A stretch of DNA of 64,000 nt from Candidatus Ulvibacter alkanivorans (GCF_003333325.1 NZ_QOLC01000099.1:3443-67442), one strand, 5' to 3'; counted from the stretch's first letter, positions 27,369-37,237 are shown. The notes: generated by a model not told the origin, from the letters alone. Program-made: numbers and translations.

Positions 27369-28118
27369 ATGATAAAACAAGTCCCAAACCTCATTACTTC
27401 GCTAAATTTACTCTGTGGCTGTGTGGCTGTTTTTTTTGCCGTATCCGGTGATCTTGTAACCGCGGCTATTTTTGTTTGCTTCGGAATCTTCTTCGATTTC
27501 TTCGACGGACTCGCAGCGCGATTGCTACACGCACAAAGTGAAGTAGGGCTGCAATTAGACTCACTGGCAGATGCTGTTACCAGCGGTGTCGTACCCGGAA
27601 TCGTCATGGTGCAATTGTTAAGTGAAGCCTTGTTAGGAGGTCCTATGGTAATTGCCGATACTTTTGGAAATGATACTTGGAATGAAGGGATGATTCGATA
27701 TGTGCCTTTTGTGGGATTATTGATCACAGTAGCTTCTGTCTACCGCTTGGCAAAATTTAATGTGGACACGCGACAAACTTCAAGTTTTAGTGGGTTGCCT
27801 ACTCCTGCCAACACCTTGTTGGTGTTAAGCTTGCCGTTGATCATACAATTTCAATACAGCGAATTGTTGGCGAGTATTATTTATAATCCGTGGTTCTTAT
27901 TCGGATTTACAGTTTTGAGTTGCATACTGTTGAATGCTGAATTGCCTTTGTTTGCTTTAAAATTCAAACATTGGGGCTTTAAGGGCAATGCTGTGCGCTA
28001 TATCTTTTTGGTATTGTGTGTGGTGCTGTTGGTGCTGTTTCAGTTTTTGGCGATTCCTATGGTAATTGTATTATATGTGTTGCTATCGTTACTTTGGAAA
28101 GATAAGGAAATGCGTTAA
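27369..28118 (+). CDS. pssA: CDP-diacylglycerol-serine O-phosphatidyltransferase
   Basis: PssA makes phosphatidylserine, the precursor of phosphatidylethanolamine, from CDP-diacylglycerol and serine in the inner membrane. The 249-residue protein has six to eight hydrophobic segments. Near residues 46-69 it carries the full CDP-alcohol phosphotransferase signature D-G-x2-A-R-x8-G-x3-D-x3-D (FDGLAAR to LDSLADAV). Its start begins MIKQVPNLITSLNLLCGC, typical of PssA. It is transcribed away from the PorV-like gene and towards lptB, which lies 103 bp further on in the opposite direction. Confidence 0.93.
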   Translation: MIKQVPNLITSLNLLCGCVAVFFAVSGDLVTAAIFVCFGIFFDFFDGLAARLLHAQSEVGLQLDSLADAVTSGVVPGIVMVQLLSEALLGGPMVIADTFGNDTWNEGMIRYVPFVGLLITVASVYRLAKFNVDTRQTSSFSGLPTPANTLLVLSLPLIIQFQYSELLASIIYNPWFLFGFTVLSCILLNAELPLFALKFKHWGFKGNAVRYIFLVLCVVLLVLFQFLAIPMVIVLYVLLSLLWKDKEMR

Positions 28119-28164
28119 GGATAGAGCGAATTGTTTAAGCTCTTTGCCTATTTGAAAAATAGCA

Positions 28165-28215
28165 AAAGCGAGTCGCGATAGCCTGACCGGGCTTTGCGTG
28201 GGAACGCCCACAAAA
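28165..28215. repeat. Short intergenic hairpin element, copy 1
   Basis: Between the convergent ends of pssA and lptB lies a GC-rich patch with CCGGGC followed by GTGGGAACGCCCAC, a stem of five base pairs. The CCGGGC...GGGAACGCCC layout is shared with the longer element at 36621-36710. It is not a normal terminator because the A-run is on the wrong side for either gene. Confidence 0.4.
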
Positions 28216-28220
28216 AAAAT

Positions 28221-28961
28221 CTAAAAATTAAGTTTCTTTTTACGCAATTCGAAGTTCTGGCCTAGATAAACTTTGCGAACCATTTCGTCGTTTGCTAATT
28301 CTTCGGGTTCGCCATGCTTTAAGATGCTCCCTTCGAACATGAGGTAGGTGCGGTCTGTAATGGCCAAGGTTTCCTGAACGTTGTGATCTGTAATAAGTAT
28401 CCCTATGTTCTTGTTCTTAAGCTGTGCCACAATACGCTGAATATCCTCCACCGCAACAGGGTCTACACCGGCAAAGGGTTCGTCTAGCAAGATAAAATGT
28501 GGGTCGGTAGCAAGGGCGCGAGCAATTTCGGTTCTTCGACGTTCTCCACCACTTAACAAATCTCCTCGGTTCTTTCTAATATGACCAAGACCGAATTCCT
28601 CGATCAACTGGTCCATTTTTCTGCGTTGCTCCTGTTTGGAAAGGTTGGTAAGTTGTAATACACTAAGAATGTTGTCTTCGACACTAAGTTTTCTAAAAAC
28701 CGACGCTTCTTGAGCAAGATATCCAATTCCGTTTTGTGCACGCTTGTACATAGGATATTTGGTGATCTCTTTTCCCTCTAGAAAGATACGGCCACCGTTT
28801 GGTTTTATTAAGCCTACGATCATGTAGAAGGAAGTGGTCTTGCCGGCACCGTTAGGTCCTAAAAGTCCGACGATCTCTCCTTGGTTCACTTCTACAGTGA
28901 TCCCTTTAACCACTTTGCGGCCTTTGTAGGATTTTACGAGGTCTTCAGCTTTTAGTTTCAT
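28221..28961 (-). CDS. lptB: LPS export ABC transporter ATPase
   Basis: LptB powers extraction of lipopolysaccharide from the inner membrane together with LptFG. The 246-residue protein has Walker [14 protein letters not shown] near residue 33, Q-loop [12 protein letters not shown], signature [16 protein letters not shown] near residue 137, Walker [14 protein letters not shown] and H-loop ITDHNV, all intact and typical of LptB. It is the last gene of a leftward run kdsD-tatC-AhpD-like-lptB, so Kdo synthesis and LPS export are encoded together. The short C-terminal ELRKKKLNF tail is lysine rich. Confidence 0.93.
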   Translation of the reverse strand: MKLKAEDLVKSYKGRKVVKGITVEVNQGEIVGLLGPNGAGKTTSFYMIVGLIKPNGGRIFLEGKEITKYPMYKRAQNGIGYLAQEASVFRKLSVEDNILSVLQLTNLSKQEQRRKMDQLIEEFGLGHIRKNRGDLLSGGERRRTEIARALATDPHFILLDEPFAGVDPVAVEDIQRIVAQLKNKNIGILITDHNVQETLAITDRTYLMFEGSILKHGEPEELANDEMVRKVYLGQNFELRKKKLNF

Positions 28962-29015
28962 AAGGTGTTTGGCAATAGAACGTTAAAAGTAGGGTATAAT
29001 TTTATGGACTAAAAA

Positions 29016-29369
29016 TTATTCACGGTTTTCTTCCAATGCTTCCCAATACTCGTAGGCTCTTCGTAAATGTGGGATCACGATGGTGCCGCCAATAAGTAAT
29101 GAGATGCTTAAGGCTTCTACGACTTCTTCTTTAGAGATGTTCAATTTAAAACAGGCTTCCAAATGGTAGCGCACACAATCATCGCAACGCAACACCATAG
29201 AGTTTCCGAGTCCGAGTAATTCCTTGGTTCGTTTGTCTAAGGCTCCTTCGGAAAAGGCATTGGTATCCAGATTAAAGATTCGTTTAATGACCTTATTGTT
29301 GTCTGCTAGTAGTTTATCGTTCATTCGTGAGCGATAGACATTAAATTCTTCGACTAAGTTAGTTGACAT
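29016..29369 (-). CDS. AhpD-like (carboxymuconolactone decarboxylase family) protein
   Basis: The 117-residue helical protein carries CDDCVRYHLEAC near residues 60-71, the CxxC-x3-H arrangement of AhpD-type alkylhydroperoxidase-like proteins, and a KELLGLG motif before it. Members act as thiol-dependent peroxidase partners or have unknown roles; the substrate is not known here. It overlaps tatC by 11 bp and precedes lptB by 54 bp, so it belongs to the same transcript. Confidence 0.85.
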   Translation of the reverse strand: MSTNLVEEFNVYRSRMNDKLLADNNKVIKRIFNLDTNAFSEGALDKRTKELLGLGNSMVLRCDDCVRYHLEACFKLNISKEEVVEALSISLLIGGTIVIPHLRRAYEYWEALEENRE

Positions 29370-30198
29370 TTGCTTTTGCTTTTCTTTTTTGTTTTCGCAC
29401 TACGGCTTTAGAGATATAGATGCTAATTTCATATAAAATAACGACGGGCACTGCTACTATTACTTGGCTGGCAATATCTGGTGGGGTAATGACCGCCGAA
29501 ATAATTAGTACGATGACCAATGCAAATTTGCGATATTTCCGAAGAAATTCGGGAGTAACCACACCAATTTTGGTTAAAAAATAAATGATGATGGGTAACT
29601 CGAAAATAAGTCCGCTGGCAAGCACCGAGGCGCGCACCAACGATATATAACTGCTAAGGTCGAAGTCATTGAATACCTGTTCGCTAACTTTATAGCTTCC
29701 GAGGAAATTAATAGAAAGCGGAGTAACCACATAATATCCAAACAGCACGCCAATAAAGAAAAGAAAGGAAGCAACGATTATGAATCCGCGACTGGTCTTT
29801 CGTTCTTCATTTCGCAATCCCGGGCTAATAAATTTCCAAAATTCGTACAAGACGTAGGGGAAGGCCACGATAAAACCTGCCGTGATAGAGGTCCAAATGT
29901 GCGCAGAAAACTGCCCTGCCATGGTACGACTTTGAATACGAAACGGGAGTTCTTCAAAACAAAAACTTTCCATGCCAATAAAGCGGGCTGCCTTACAAAG
30001 CAGGCGATAGGTAGGAAAGTCGGCCTGTTTAGGTCCCAAGAGCAATACGTCGAAAATAAAGGATTTAGCGATAAAAGCTATGGAGGCCATGAGTACGACG
30101 GCAATGGTCGCTCGAATTAAATGCCAGCGTAGTTCTTCCAAATGATCGAGAAAGGACATTTCTTTCTCAACACTCTTATTTGTAATGCGTTTTGTCAT
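29359..30198 (-). CDS. tatC: Sec-independent translocase protein TatC
   Basis: TatC is the membrane receptor for twin-arginine signal peptides and exports folded proteins. The 279-residue protein has MSFLDHLEELRWHLIRA near residue 14, the conserved N-terminal cytoplasmic block, six hydrophobic segments, and FISPGLRNEERK near residue 143 with the conserved FxxPGLxxxE motif. Its ATG overlaps the last base of kdsD. TatA/B genes are not in the window. The start and length are usual for Bacteroidetes TatC. Confidence 0.95.
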   Translation of the reverse strand: MTKRITNKSVEKEMSFLDHLEELRWHLIRATIAVVLMASIAFIAKSFIFDVLLLGPKQADFPTYRLLCKAARFIGMESFCFEELPFRIQSRTMAGQFSAHIWTSITAGFIVAFPYVLYEFWKFISPGLRNEERKTSRGFIIVASFLFFIGVLFGYYVVTPLSINFLGSYKVSEQVFNDFDLSSYISLVRASVLASGLIFELPIIIYFLTKIGVVTPEFLRKYRKFALVIVLIISAVITPPDIASQVIVAVPVVILYEISIYISKAVVRKQKRKAKANVN

Positions 30199-31163
30199 TA
30201 AATAATACCTTCCTTGGTAAGGTTGTGAATATGTACTACGCCACAGTAGTTGCCGTTATCTTCGGCAAGAATTTGAGTAATTCCGTAATCGTCCATTAAT
30301 TGCATAGCTTCGATCGCCATGGCATCATTCGCTATTTTCTTCGGATTTACGGTCATAATGTCTTTGGCAGTTAACCCTTTAAAATTATCAACTTTGGTAA
30401 GCATACGTCGTAGGTCACCATCTGTAATAATTCCAACAATCTTGTTGTCTTCTACTACGGCTGTAACACCAAGCATTTTTTCTGAAATCTCTACGATCAC
30501 TTTTTTTACGTCGGTGTCCGGATTTACTTGTGGCTTTTCGTTCAGCGATGTTAAATTGCTAACGCGAAGGTACAATTTTTTGCCTAGTGAACCACCCGGA
30601 TGGAACTTGGCAAAATCCTTGCTTGAAAACCCTCTCAGGTCAAGCAAACACATGGCCAAGGCGTCTCCTATTACCAATTGGGCAGTGGTACTTGTGGTAG
30701 GAGCGAGGTTGTTTGGGCATGCTTCTTTCTCGGCGTAGGCATGTAATACATAATTGGCTTGTTGCCCTAGGAACGACTCCCGATTCGAGGTTATGGCGAT
30801 TAATTTGTTTCCTATCGCCTTTATTAGAGGAACCAAGACCTTGATCTCTGGCGTATTTCCGCTTTTTGAAATACAGATCACGATATCTTTTTGCTGAATG
30901 GTTCCTAAGTCTCCGTGAATGGCGTCGGCGGCATGCATGAAAATAGCCGGTGTTCCTGTGGAGTTTAGGGTGGCAACGATCTTGGTAGCGATATTAGCGC
31001 TTTTACCAATGCCGGTAACGATCACACGGCCTTCAGAATTGTAAATGTAGTCTACAGCGTCGGCAAATTCTTCGTCAACAAGATTGGCAAGGTTTCTGAT
31101 GGCCTTACTTTCAGTATCGATTGTTTTTTTGGCAACGGCAATGATTCTATCTTGATTGTTCAA
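30198..31163 (-). CDS. kdsD: D-arabinose-5-phosphate isomerase (KpsF/GutQ family)
   Basis: The enzyme interconverts ribulose-5-phosphate and arabinose-5-phosphate, the first step to Kdo for lipid A core. The 321-residue protein has an SIS domain with VIVTGIGKSANIATK near residue 47 and ISKSGNTPEI near residue 98, then two CBS domains from about residue 200 (VTAVVEDNKIVGIITDGDLR and a second near residue 260). This is the family's normal layout and length. It heads the leftward operon with tatC, an AhpD-like gene and lptB. A good reverse promoter lies at 31265-31295, leaving a leader of about 95 bases. Confidence 0.9.
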   Translation of the reverse strand: MNNQDRIIAVAKKTIDTESKAIRNLANLVDEEFADAVDYIYNSEGRVIVTGIGKSANIATKIVATLNSTGTPAIFMHAADAIHGDLGTIQQKDIVICISKSGNTPEIKVLVPLIKAIGNKLIAITSNRESFLGQQANYVLHAYAEKEACPNNLAPTTSTTAQLVIGDALAMCLLDLRGFSSKDFAKFHPGGSLGKKLYLRVSNLTSLNEKPQVNPDTDVKKVIVEISEKMLGVTAVVEDNKIVGIITDGDLRRMLTKVDNFKGLTAKDIMTVNPKKIANDAMAIEAMQLMDDYGITQILAEDNGNYCGVVHIHNLTKEGII

Positions 31164-31264
31164 ATTTTACGCTTTTGATAGTTTGTAACTGTATAAGAAA
31201 TTAGTATATTTAAATACCTAAACAATAATCTTTCTAATAAGATACAGTTTTGTCATAAAGGTTG

Positions 31265-31295
31265 CAAAATTACAATTGTTCCCCAGTTCATGCAA
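31265..31295 (-). promoter_or_regulatory. Bacteroidetes-type promoter for kdsD-tatC-lptB operon
   Basis: On the reverse strand TTG (31293-31295) is followed after 20 bp by TAATTTTG (31265-31272), matching the TTG-n19-ish-TAnnTTTG promoter form of Flavobacteriaceae. It would start a transcript about 95 bases before the kdsD start codon. Confidence 0.55.
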
Positions 31296-31345
31296 TTTTA
31301 ATTTACCATGTACATAAATAGTAGTATTAACAGAAACATAGCAGC

Positions 31346-33538
31346 GTGACGCAGATAGACCTATACGCGGCACTTAAGAAGTATTTTGGATTTAGCCGAT
31401 TTAAAGGCCTTCAAGAAGATGTGATTAAAAGCATTATTTCGGGTCATAACACCTTCGTTATTATGCCGACAGGGGGTGGTAAATCCCTTTGCTACCAATT
31501 GCCCGCCCTCATACAAGATGGAACCGCCATTGTCGTTTCTCCACTTATTGCTTTAATGAAAAATCAAGTAGATGCCTTACGTGCGCTTTCTTCGGAAGAA
31601 GGTATTGCTCATGTCTTGAACTCGTCCTTGAATAAGACCGAAGTCAAGAAAGTAAAAGATGATATAAATTCGGGAGTGACTAAATTATTATACGTTGCCC
31701 CAGAATCCTTGACGAAAACGGAATACGTAGATTTTTTACAGTCGCAAACTATTTCATTTGTTGCCATAGACGAAGCACATTGTATTAGTGAATGGGGACA
31801 TGACTTTCGCCCCGAGTACAGAAACTTAAAAAGCATCATTAAGCGAATTGGTGATGATATACCTATTATCGGACTTACTGCTACGGCAACTCCTAAAGTT
31901 CAAGAAGATATATTGAAGAATTTGGGTATGACCGATGCAAATACGTTTAAAGCATCTTTTAATCGCCCTAATTTATATTATGAGATCCGGCCAAAGACCA
32001 AAAATGTCGATTCCGATATTACCCGATTTGTAAAAAAGAACGAAGGTAAGAGCGGGATTATCTATTGTTTGAGCCGTAAGCGCGTAGAAGAACTAGCGCA
32101 AACACTGCAAGTAAACGGTATTAAAGCTGTTCCCTATCATGCCGGTTTGGATGCAAAGACCCGAGTAAAGCATCAAGATATGTTCCTTATGGAAGATGCC
32201 GATGTGGTCGTGGCGACCATCGCATTTGGTATGGGGATCGATAAACCCGACGTTCGGTTTGTAGTGCATAACGATATTCCGAAGAGTATTGAAAGCTATT
32301 ATCAAGAAACCGGTCGCGCCGGTAGGGATGGGGGAGAAGGCCATTGCTTGGCTTTTTACAGTTATAAGGACATCGAGAAACTCGAAAAGTTTATGAGTGG
32401 AAAACCGGTGGCCGAACAAGAGATCGGGCATGCCTTATTACAAGAGGTGGTAGCATTCGCCGAAACATCAATCTCTCGTAGAAAATTCATCTTACATTAT
32501 TTTGGAGAAGAGTTCGATACCGAAACCGGAGAAGGCGGTGACATGGATGACAATATGCGCTATCCCAAAAAAAAGACCGAAGCACAAGATGAAGCCGTAA
32601 AATTATTATCGGTCATTGAAAAAACCAACGAACAGTATAAGTCTAAAGAAGTGGTGAACGTTTTAGTGGGTAAAGTAAATGCCATGATAAAATCACACCG
32701 AACCGATACGCAAGCGTTCTTTGGCTCCGGCTCGAATCACGATGCGGCATTTTGGATGGCGCTGCTTCGCCAATTGTTAGTGGCAGGCTATATTAAAAAG
32801 GATATTGAAAGCTATGGTGTTGTCAAGCTTACGAAACGAGGTAAAGAGTATCTCAAATCACCTACCTCTTTTATGATGACCGAGGATCACAGCTACAAAG
32901 AAGCTAACGATGATGCGATCGTAGTCGCACAAAAAGGGGGTGCTTCCACCGATGAGAACTTATATAAATTACTGAAGGCCGAGCGTAAAAAAGTCGCCGA
33001 TTCTCTAGATCTTCCACCTTTTGTTATCTTTCAAGATCCTTCCTTAGAAGATATGGCATTAAAATACCCCATTACCATGGACGAACTCTCTAATGTCTAT
33101 GGCGTAGGTGAGGGGAAGGCCAAAAAGTATGGTGCCTCTTTCTTAAAGTTAATTCAAGATTATGTGGAAGAGAACGATGTAATTCGTCCGGATGATTTTG
33201 TGGTGAAGTCTACCGGTTCTAACAGTGCTCTTAAACTCTACATCATTCAAAGTGTAGACAGGAAATTGCCATTAGATGATATCGCCGATGCCAGGGGACT
33301 GGAAATGCCTCAATTTATTAAAGAGATGGAGGCCATTGTCTATAGTGGTACCAAGCTGAATATTAATTATTGGATCGATGAAATTTTAGATGAGGACCAA
33401 CAAGAAGAGATCCATGAGTATTTTTTAGAGGCCGAGAACGATACTATCGAAACGGCTATGGAAGAATTTGATGGAGAATACGATACGGAAGAACTTCGTT
33501 TATACCGTATTAAGTTTATTAGCGAAGTCGCCAATTAG
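31346..33538 (+). CDS. recQ: ATP-dependent DNA helicase RecQ
   Basis: RecQ unwinds branched DNA during recombination and fork repair. The 730-residue protein has the SF2 core: FKGLQEDVI, Walker [15 protein letters not shown] near residue 40, DEAH in [13 protein letters not shown] near residue 137, [10 protein letters not shown] near residue 176, and [10 protein letters not shown] near residue 326. An RQC region follows, then an HRDC-type region near residue 560. The usual four-cysteine zinc site of E. coli RecQ is not visible, and the segment after residue 380 is acidic instead, as in many Bacteroidetes RecQ proteins. Start is GTG at 31346. Confidence 0.92.
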   Translation: MTQIDLYAALKKYFGFSRFKGLQEDVIKSIISGHNTFVIMPTGGGKSLCYQLPALIQDGTAIVVSPLIALMKNQVDALRALSSEEGIAHVLNSSLNKTEVKKVKDDINSGVTKLLYVAPESLTKTEYVDFLQSQTISFVAIDEAHCISEWGHDFRPEYRNLKSIIKRIGDDIPIIGLTATATPKVQEDILKNLGMTDANTFKASFNRPNLYYEIRPKTKNVDSDITRFVKKNEGKSGIIYCLSRKRVEELAQTLQVNGIKAVPYHAGLDAKTRVKHQDMFLMEDADVVVATIAFGMGIDKPDVRFVVHNDIPKSIESYYQETGRAGRDGGEGHCLAFYSYKDIEKLEKFMSGKPVAEQEIGHALLQEVVAFAETSISRRKFILHYFGEEFDTETGEGGDMDDNMRYPKKKTEAQDEAVKLLSVIEKTNEQYKSKEVVNVLVGKVNAMIKSHRTDTQAFFGSGSNHDAAFWMALLRQLLVAGYIKKDIESYGVVKLTKRGKEYLKSPTSFMMTEDHSYKEANDDAIVVAQKGGASTDENLYKLLKAERKKVADSLDLPPFVIFQDPSLEDMALKYPITMDELSNVYGVGEGKAKKYGASFLKLIQDYVEENDVIRPDDFVVKSTGSNSALKLYIIQSVDRKLPLDDIADARGLEMPQFIKEMEAIVYSGTKLNINYWIDEILDEDQQEEIHEYFLEAENDTIETAMEEFDGEYDTEELRLYRIKFISEVAN

Positions 33539-33551
33539 AACGAATCGTAAA

Positions 33552-34004
33552 CTATTCCATTGCAGCTTCTACTGCTTCCCAAGTATCCCAGATTTCAGCG
33601 TATAATCTTTTGAATTCGACGGCATGTTCACTTTCTTTCAATTGCTCGAACAATTCGTGCATCTCGCCACGTAGTTCCGGATAGTGATCGGTAACTTGGG
33701 TCATCTGATCCCAAGCCACTATATGCGACCGAAATGCTTCTTTGAAGGGTTCGGGGCATTCTTCTAGATCTATTGCTTTCATGCCGGCAACATATTCGTC
33801 TATAGTTTCGCTAAGCGATCTGGTTTTAGACTGTTTGTTACGCAACTTGCCCAAGGCTGCATCTGCCTCGAACACTTTCATAGTACAATTAGAATTTCCG
33901 GTAGTTGAAATAACTTCGGAAACTTCCGAACGTTCAATTGGCTGTTTAAACGCCATAAGCGCAAGCAGCATTGAAAAGAATAGAACAAAATAGCTTAGTC
34001 TCAT
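33552..34004 (-). CDS. Hypothetical exported protein
   Basis: I do not recognise this 150-residue protein. It has an N-terminal hydrophobic segment (about residues 3-18) that may be a signal peptide, then a mostly helical acidic domain with paired cysteines near residues 41 and 78. Repeated aromatic and acidic residues near the C-terminus (AEIWDTWEAVEAAME) resemble no motif I know. It ends 13 bp from the convergent recQ stop. A close pair of inverted octamers lies in its coding region at 33914-33930. Function unknown. Confidence 0.6.
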   Translation of the reverse strand: MRLSYFVLFFSMLLALMAFKQPIERSEVSEVISTTGNSNCTMKVFEADAALGKLRNKQSKTRSLSETIDEYVAGMKAIDLEECPEPFKEAFRSHIVAWDQMTQVTDHYPELRGEMHELFEQLKESEHAVEFKRLYAEIWDTWEAVEAAME

Positions 34005-34065
34005 GGCAATCAGTTTATTAGTACCACTCTAAGATACTAAAAAAATCGATAGCTTTTCAGAATCG

Positions 34066-36585
34066 CTACATTTCGTCACCAAAGAAGATCGCATTAAACA
34101 ACAATTTGTTCGTACCATACCAAAAGGCCCTAAAATTATGATTGTCGGTAAAGTACAATACCTGCCCACGTCCAAGATTCCCAACTTTAAAGGCTGAGGT
34201 TTCGGCCAATAACTCTAAATTAGGTTTGGAAATATACCCGCTCAACAGTGGAGATTTGGTATAGCGTATCGGATTCTTATAACTATCCTTGTCGGCTTCT
34301 AGGAAAAGCGTCGAATTGCGAAATACAGGTAAATCTTTGTTAGAATAACCAAAGGCAATAGGATGCGATCGATCTAATGTTGTTTCAAAGATAGCTCCAC
34401 CAATTACTTGTGCACCGCGATAATCGCCACGTTGTTCGAATGAGATATTTCGTGCCGTATCCTTTCTGGTCTTAAACTCCATTTTTAACAATTCGTTGCT
34501 GTTAAACCAACGTCCGGCGTTCTTATATCCAATCAACGTACCTCCATTTTGCACCCATGTCTTTAGTTTTTTGGCCTCTTCCTTGCCCAATCCGCTACCC
34601 CAACTATTAGGAATGATGATATCGGTATATCGGCTTAGATCTACACGTCCAAAATTTTTAGTGTCTAGTTTTGTTAGTAACATGTCGAAGCGTTGATCGA
34701 ACAGATGCCAGATCTCACCTGCGTCGTAAGGCGTGATGCCTTCTCCAACCAAAATGGCCACACGTTGCGGACTAATACTTCTAAACTGATTACTTCCAAG
34801 ATCGATCCCTTTTGTAAGTCCAGTGTTTACACCCGTAATACGTACATGGCTTTCTTCGGAAACTTCTTTAATGAGGTTGTATATTTCTGTTTCAGACAGC
34901 GATTGATTTTGAACAGGAATTAAAATGGTCCCATAATCGTAGTCATTACCGCCTACTGAAAATGGTTGCATTCCAACCTTGGCGCGAACCCCTTTCTCTA
35001 ATATTTGGTTTAAGGCCTTGGGCGCATAATAGTCGTGCCATTCCATCAAGTACGCATAGCTTGATCGGTTAGGAGTTGGCGGTGTTTTATGTTCAAGATC
35101 GGTAACGACCGTGCCTGCCTTGTTCGTTGCTATTGCTTCGGAATAGTCAAGGTTAAAGGCCAATGGGAAGGTCCATGCACTAATATCGTAGAACAAACTA
35201 TCTTGGAAACTAGTTCTTTTTTCGAACATTGCTTCTATTAGTCGGTGTTGTTTTTGGTTCTTCGGAATGAGATAGGAACTTCCTTTTTTAAATGTGGTGC
35301 CATTGGTGGTCACATCTTCTTCCAGTTCGTGAAAACGAATGTCATGACGCTGAAGGATCTCGGCAAGGTGATAGATCTTGGAAGCATCTTTCGCATCTCC
35401 AAACACATAGGCCCCGCCTGAAGCACCTTCGTTGCGTGCATTGCTAAAAAAGGTACGTTGGTAGTTTAATAATTCGGTTCGCATGTTTACGGCGGCTTCT
35501 AAGGTAGAAAGTGCTGCTGTAAATTGATTGCGAATGGTAAACGGGAACGTAAGCACGCCATTATCACTTTCTTGCGCATGACCTCGAGAAGATGCTTGCT
35601 CGAACAATATCCCAATAGAACCGTTGATGTCCGGGAATGTAGATCCCTTACCGTAATAGAAGTCGTCAAAACTTTCTTCGGTATAATAGAAACTACCAAT
35701 CTTGTTAAAGGCATCTGCATGAAATTTAGCAATAGCGCCTGTAAGTTCTTGATTCTTTGAAGGTGTTAGGGGATGGGTTCGTGACGGAATTCCGGGTTGG
35801 AAGAAAAAGCTGGCATTGGTTCCCATTTCATGATGATCGGTTAGAATATTCGGGTACCAATTATGAAAGGTCTCTATACGCGCTCTACTTTCGGGTAATT
35901 GCACGGGTAACCAATCGCGATTCATATCGAACCAATAATGATTGGTACGTCCGCCGGGCCAAACCTCGTCGTATTCACGGTCGTTAGGGTCTGGATTAAT
36001 GTTCTTGGCTTTGTGTACATTGGCCCAATACGCAAATCGCTGGAGTCCGTCGGGATTAAATGCCGGATCGAACAAAATGACGGTATTCTTTAGCAAATTT
36101 TCAATTTTCTGGCCTTGGGCCGCGGCCAAATAATAGGCGGCTACGAGGGCAGCATTCGACCCGCTGGGTTCGTTTCCGTGAATAGAAAATCCTTGGTACA
36201 CGACAATAGGCATATCTGCCGTATTGATGGCAGCCGAATTTTGCTCGGTCAAGGCCATATGATTGGTGCGAATTGCTTCAAGGTTGTTGTGATTTGCAGG
36301 TGCGGTAATAGTAAGCAACAGCAACGGGCGTCCTTCGAAGGTGGTACCGCGATCCTCAATGCTAATGCGGTCGCTGGCATTGGCCAGTGCATACATATAT
36401 TGAACTAGTTTATCGTGTGTAATGTGCCATTCGCCCACTTCGTGACCAATAATACTTTTGGGGGTAGGAATGTTTTGGTCGTAGGAAACATCTTCGGGTA
36501 AATAATATTCGAGTGGGGTTGCAGATTGTTGTGCTAGAATAGAAAAAGGAGCAATGCTTAAAAGCAATAAGAATACGAATCTCAT
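34066..36585 (-). CDS. M14-family zinc carboxypeptidase, secreted, with C-terminal GATase1-like domain
   Basis: I start at ATG 36585, where a signal peptide begins (MRFVFLLLLSIAPFSILAQQ), not at an earlier codon inside a repeat element. The 839-residue protein has the M14 zinc ligands HGNE (SIHGNEPSGSN) and a His in TDHHEMGTN, and a catalytic Glu in ILFEQASSRGH, so it looks active. After about residue 600 there is a region with RVAILVGEGITPYDAGEIW and IIIPNSWG that resembles the ThuA/class I amidotransferase-like fold often fused to such peptidases. It likely trims peptides in the periplasm or outside the cell. Confidence 0.85.
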   Translation of the reverse strand: MRFVFLLLLSIAPFSILAQQSATPLEYYLPEDVSYDQNIPTPKSIIGHEVGEWHITHDKLVQYMYALANASDRISIEDRGTTFEGRPLLLLTITAPANHNNLEAIRTNHMALTEQNSAAINTADMPIVVYQGFSIHGNEPSGSNAALVAAYYLAAAQGQKIENLLKNTVILFDPAFNPDGLQRFAYWANVHKAKNINPDPNDREYDEVWPGGRTNHYWFDMNRDWLPVQLPESRARIETFHNWYPNILTDHHEMGTNASFFFQPGIPSRTHPLTPSKNQELTGAIAKFHADAFNKIGSFYYTEESFDDFYYGKGSTFPDINGSIGILFEQASSRGHAQESDNGVLTFPFTIRNQFTAALSTLEAAVNMRTELLNYQRTFFSNARNEGASGGAYVFGDAKDASKIYHLAEILQRHDIRFHELEEDVTTNGTTFKKGSSYLIPKNQKQHRLIEAMFEKRTSFQDSLFYDISAWTFPLAFNLDYSEAIATNKAGTVVTDLEHKTPPTPNRSSYAYLMEWHDYYAPKALNQILEKGVRAKVGMQPFSVGGNDYDYGTILIPVQNQSLSETEIYNLIKEVSEESHVRITGVNTGLTKGIDLGSNQFRSISPQRVAILVGEGITPYDAGEIWHLFDQRFDMLLTKLDTKNFGRVDLSRYTDIIIPNSWGSGLGKEEAKKLKTWVQNGGTLIGYKNAGRWFNSNELLKMEFKTRKDTARNISFEQRGDYRGAQVIGGAIFETTLDRSHPIAFGYSNKDLPVFRNSTLFLEADKDSYKNPIRYTKSPLLSGYISKPNLELLAETSAFKVGNLGRGQVLYFTDNHNFRAFWYGTNKLLFNAIFFGDEM

Positions 36586-36620
36586 AGAGTGTTTAAATAG
36601 GATTAATGATTGCGTTACGG

Positions 36621-36710
36621 ATTGAGGCGGCATCCTCTCTGGCGCTCTGTGTTGAGCAGAAGAGAGATACAGCCGAAAGCCGGGCCACGCCAAAGGCGGG
36701 AGAACGCCCA
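36621..36710. repeat. Structured intergenic element, copy 2
   Basis: A GC-rich stretch in an AT-rich gap holds nested pairs CTCTCT/AGAGAG (36635-36640, 36661-36666) and GCTC/GAGC inside it, then CGCC-AAA-GGCG (36688-36698) and GGGAGAACGCCC. It lies between a terminator and the start of the M14 peptidase gene. From memory it resembles hairpin elements scattered between genes in Flavobacteriaceae; I could not verify this. Confidence 0.45.
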
Positions 36711-36723
36711 AAGGGATAAATAT

Positions 36724-36753
36724 AAAAAAACCGCCTTACAATTGCAGGCGGTT
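36724..36753 (-). terminator. Intrinsic terminator of the DUF3276 gene
   Basis: On the reverse strand a perfect 8-bp stem AACCGCCT/AGGCGGTT with a 9-base loop is followed by a run of seven T. It lies 23 bp after the stop of the PUR-alpha-like gene, so the downstream peptidase needs its own promoter. Confidence 0.85.
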
Positions 36754-36775
36754 GATTCATAAAAATTTGTTCAAA

Positions 36776-37171
36776 TTAAATATCGTCGAAATCGATATCG
36801 GTAAAGTTGGAAGGTGCCGGTTCGTCGCTGGCTGTACCCAACTTTTGCGGATCGGCAGCGTCGTTGTCTTCTTTCTTATAATCTTTTTGGTGACGTTCGC
36901 TAATTACCTCTTCACCTTTTTCGTCGATAATATACTGGATCATTTCTTCCAAATTATCTTTGAAATCCATAAAATCTTCTTTGTACAAATAGATCTTGTG
37001 TTTTTTGTAGTGATACGAACCATCGTCGTTGGTAAATTTTTTGCTTTCTGTAATAGTTAGGTAGTAATCTCCTGCCTTGGTGGCTCTTACGTCGAAAAAG
37101 TAGGTGCGTCTACCTGCCCGCATTACTTTTGAAAATATTTCTTCTTTCTCCATTGCGTATTGATCGCTCAT
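36776..37171 (-). CDS. DUF3276 / PUR-alpha-like nucleic-acid-binding protein
   Basis: The 131-residue protein has IFSKVMRAGRRTYFFDVRATKAGDYYLTITESKK at residues 12-45, the single PUR repeat of the DUF3276 family. It continues with KHKIYLYKEDF and an acidic C-terminal tail ending DIDFDDI. PUR-alpha-like proteins bind single-stranded DNA or RNA; the bacterial role is not settled. It is monocistronic, with a strong terminator behind it. Length and charge are normal for Bacteroidetes. Confidence 0.88.
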   Translation of the reverse strand: MSDQYAMEKEEIFSKVMRAGRRTYFFDVRATKAGDYYLTITESKKFTNDDGSYHYKKHKIYLYKEDFMDFKDNLEEMIQYIIDEKGEEVISERHQKDYKKEDNDAADPQKLGTASDEPAPSNFTDIDFDDI

Positions 37172-37237
37172 GATACTTTTGTTTAATTATCGTTCTGCCA
37201 AAAATCTAAAAAAAATATAAATATGGCAAGGTTCGAG

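Noticed and set aside
28196..28220. GTGGG-AACG-CCCAC hairpin with A8 as a terminator
   Set aside because: The A-run follows the stem on the plus strand, and on the minus strand the T-run comes before the stem, so neither gene is properly served.
36586..36711. N-terminal extension of the M14 peptidase back to 36711
   Set aside because: The extra 42 codons run through the GC-rich hairpin element and would bury the clear signal peptide that starts at 36585.
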